DNA of 43,078 nucleotides from Agromyces lapidis. GTDB taxonomy: Bacteria > Actinomycetota > Actinomycetes > Actinomycetales > Microbacteriaceae. Of the stretch, positions 42,069-43,078 are shown one piece after another (position 1 is the stretch's first letter; every line of letters starts with the position of its first letter). The DNA lies in contig NZ_WBIQ01000003.1 in assembly GCF_009749405.1 (NCBI RefSeq), positions 1 through 43,078 on the forward strand, read 5' to 3'. A program made the position numbers and the translations under genes. A model generated the notes under the pieces. It worked only from the letters and a program-made list of their open reading frames with translations, was not told the origin of the DNA and ran no database searches.

Positions 42069-42647
42069 TCAGAAGGCGATGATGCGGGTGGGGGTCACGA
42101 TGCCGTTCACCGGCTGATCGTGCACCTCGCGCGGCACGTGCTCGACGAACTCGCTGTCGAAGACCACGGCGTACACCGGTGGACATTTTCCCATCGATCC
42201 GAGGGTCTTGTCGAAATAGCCCCGGCCCCAGCCGAGACGCATGCCGCTCGTGTCGATCGCGGCGGCGGGAATGAGGATGAGGTCGACGTCGTTGATCGCC
42301 ATCGGACCGAGCAGCTCGCCGACCGCCTCGGGCGTCCCGTGCAGGCCGACGGTCTCGCTCGCCGCCTCGCCGACGGTCCAGTCGAGCAGCCCGTCTTCGC
42401 GGGTGATCGGGAAGAGCACACGGATGCCCCGGGCTTCGGCCCAGTTCACGAACGGCCTCGTGTCGGGCTCGGACGGCATCGAGAGGTAGCAGGAGATGGT
42501 CTCGGCCTCGGTCGAGCCGATGAGCTCTTCGAGCCTGGCCGTGAAGCCCTCGGTCGCGAGTTCGCGCTCGTGCGCCGTCATGTTCCTGCGGCGTTCGCGG
42601 AGCTCTGCGCGCAGGATGCGCTTCTGGACGTCCGGATCCTCGGGCAT
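42069..42647 (-). CDS. 5-formyltetrahydrofolate cyclo-ligase
   Basis: This 192-aa enzyme converts 5-formyl-THF to 5,10-methenyl-THF with ATP. The key motif [15 protein letters not shown] is present, as are the N-terminal [13 protein letters not shown] and [12 protein letters not shown]. The ATG at 42647 lies 7 nt after a TAAGAT box; an ATG 9 nt further upstream is inside that box, so the shorter leaderless start was chosen. It is divergent from galU and followed by the FmdB-like gene. Confidence 0.95.
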   Translation of the reverse strand: MPEDPDVQKRILRAELRERRRNMTAHERELATEGFTARLEELIGSTEAETISCYLSMPSEPDTRPFVNWAEARGIRVLFPITREDGLLDWTVGEAASETVGLHGTPEAVGELLGPMAINDVDLILIPAAAIDTSGMRLGWGRGYFDKTLGSMGKCPPVYAVVFDSEFVEHVPREVHDQPVNGIVTPTRIIAF

Positions 42648-42654
42648 GGCACAC

Positions 42655-42660
42655 ATCTTA
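42655..42660 (-). promoter_or_regulatory. -10 box of 5-formyl-THF cyclo-ligase gene
   Basis: TAAGAT on the minus strand, 7 nt, then ATG; leaderless arrangement. Confidence 0.5.
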
Positions 42661-42712
42661 GGCGCCGCTCCGCCGAGGGGCCGCCCGGGGCGGCCGACGA
42701 GGGGCGAACGGC

Positions 42713-42718
42713 TACGCT
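42713..42718 (+). promoter_or_regulatory. -10 box of galU
   Basis: TACGCT, 7 nt, then ATG at 42726; no SD. It is divergent from the previous box. Confidence 0.55.
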
Positions 42719-42725
42719 TGAACGC

Positions 42726-43078
42726 ATGACTCAACGGATCACGAAGGCGGTCATTCCTGCGGCGGGGTTGGGGACTCGGTTCCTGCCGGCGACGAAGGCG
42801 ATGCCGAAGGAGATGCTGCCGGTGGTGGACAAGCCGGCGATCCAGTATGTGGTCGAGGAGGCGGTTGCGGCTGGTCTGACTGATGTGTTGATGATCACGG
42901 GTCGGAACAAGAACGCGTTGGAGAATCACTTCGATCGGGTCGCGGAGTTGGAGGCGACCCTGGAGCGGAAGGGTGATACCGCGAAGCTGCAGAAGGTGAA
43001 CGAGTCGACTGATCTGGCGGACATGCATTATGTGCGGCAGGGTGACCCGTTGGGGCTCGGGCATGCGGTGCATCGGGC
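42726..43078 (+). CDS. galU: UTP-glucose-1-phosphate uridylyltransferase (5' part)
   Basis: The first 117 codons of GalU are present; the gene runs off the window. It makes UDP-glucose for envelope polymers. The nucleotide-binding signature [20 protein letters not shown] and [15 protein letters not shown] are clear. The mRNA is probably leaderless. Codon use differs from the neighbours: many GCG, GTG, CGG, TTG, GGT, GAT and CAT codons instead of the C-ending ones. Confidence 0.97.
   Translation, partial: MTQRITKAVIPAAGLGTRFLPATKAMPKEMLPVVDKPAIQYVVEEAVAAGLTDVLMITGRNKNALENHFDRVAELEATLERKGDTAKLQKVNESTDLADMHYVRQGDPLGLGHAVHR

Overview
The window is one end of a contig from a high-G+C actinobacterium, most probably a Microbacteriaceae (Agromyces/Microbacterium-like). 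The evidence is strongly C/G-ending codons, actinobacterial families (DUF3263, DUF3027, DUF3048, DUF4032, DUF2530, LytR_C, WXG100, an IdeR/DtxR repressor, bacterial XPB), a CIRCE-controlled groEL without groES, and many genes whose -10 box lies 6-9 nt before the start codon, so that they look leaderless. It reads as ordinary chromosome: no IS element, integrase, CRISPR array or phage module was seen. The first 100 bases are a homopolymer-rich stretch that looks like an assembly edge, and galU is cut off at the right end.

Layout. 0.1-2.6 kb: DUF4032 protein and a stand-alone sugar-ABC ATPase. 2.9-6.0 kb: membrane-anchored DsbA-like oxidoreductase, tRNA-Thr(TGT), DMT-type transporter, nitroreductase-like protein and MsrB. 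6.2-8.7 kb: DUF3263, LytR_C, a cold-shock protein and a DUF3048 lipoprotein. 8.7-10.8 kb: groEL behind a perfect CIRCE plus a second degenerate copy, then a lone WXG100 protein. 10.9-13.6 kb: PhoP-like response regulator and a histidine kinase with an odd Ala-rich insertion in its ATPase domain. 13.6-17.9 kb: a cysteine-rich COG2345 regulator divergent from a tightly coupled operon folE - FAD/NAD(P) reductase - folP2-type DHPS homologue - RibD-C/DHFR-like reductase. 18-21.8 kb: XPB helicase, helicase-associated protein and a small membrane protein. 21.9-25.2 kb: cold-shock protein with extension, DUF3027, DUF2530, serC and IdeR/DtxR. 25.2-28.1 kb: two secreted wall hydrolases (NlpC/P60 and CHAP) sharing an N-terminal module, an HNH protein between them and an orphan terminator that suggests a small RNA. 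28.1-33.6 kb: lactonase-like propeller, tRNA-Arg(CCT), SWIM-SNF2 ATPase and two small coupled genes. 33.7-36.6 kb: ATP-dependent DNA ligase, Lrp/AsnC regulator and divergent ald. 36.8-41.2 kb: rhodanese under a CsoR/CstR-type operator, then a 1257-residue SF1 helicase-like protein whose Walker A Lys and Walker B Glu are both replaced. 41.2-43.1 kb: mscL, FmdB-type protein, 5-formyl-THF cyclo-ligase and the start of galU.

The most promising undescribed systems are (i) the second pteridine operon at 14.3-17.9 kb with its Cys-rich regulator, (ii) the degenerate SF1 helicase and the small gene overlapping it, (iii) the persulfide/copper-type operator on the rhodanese gene, and (iv) the paired hydrolases with a shared module and a roughly 140-nt structured leader on the first. 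All functional statements rest on motif recognition by eye; no database search was run.
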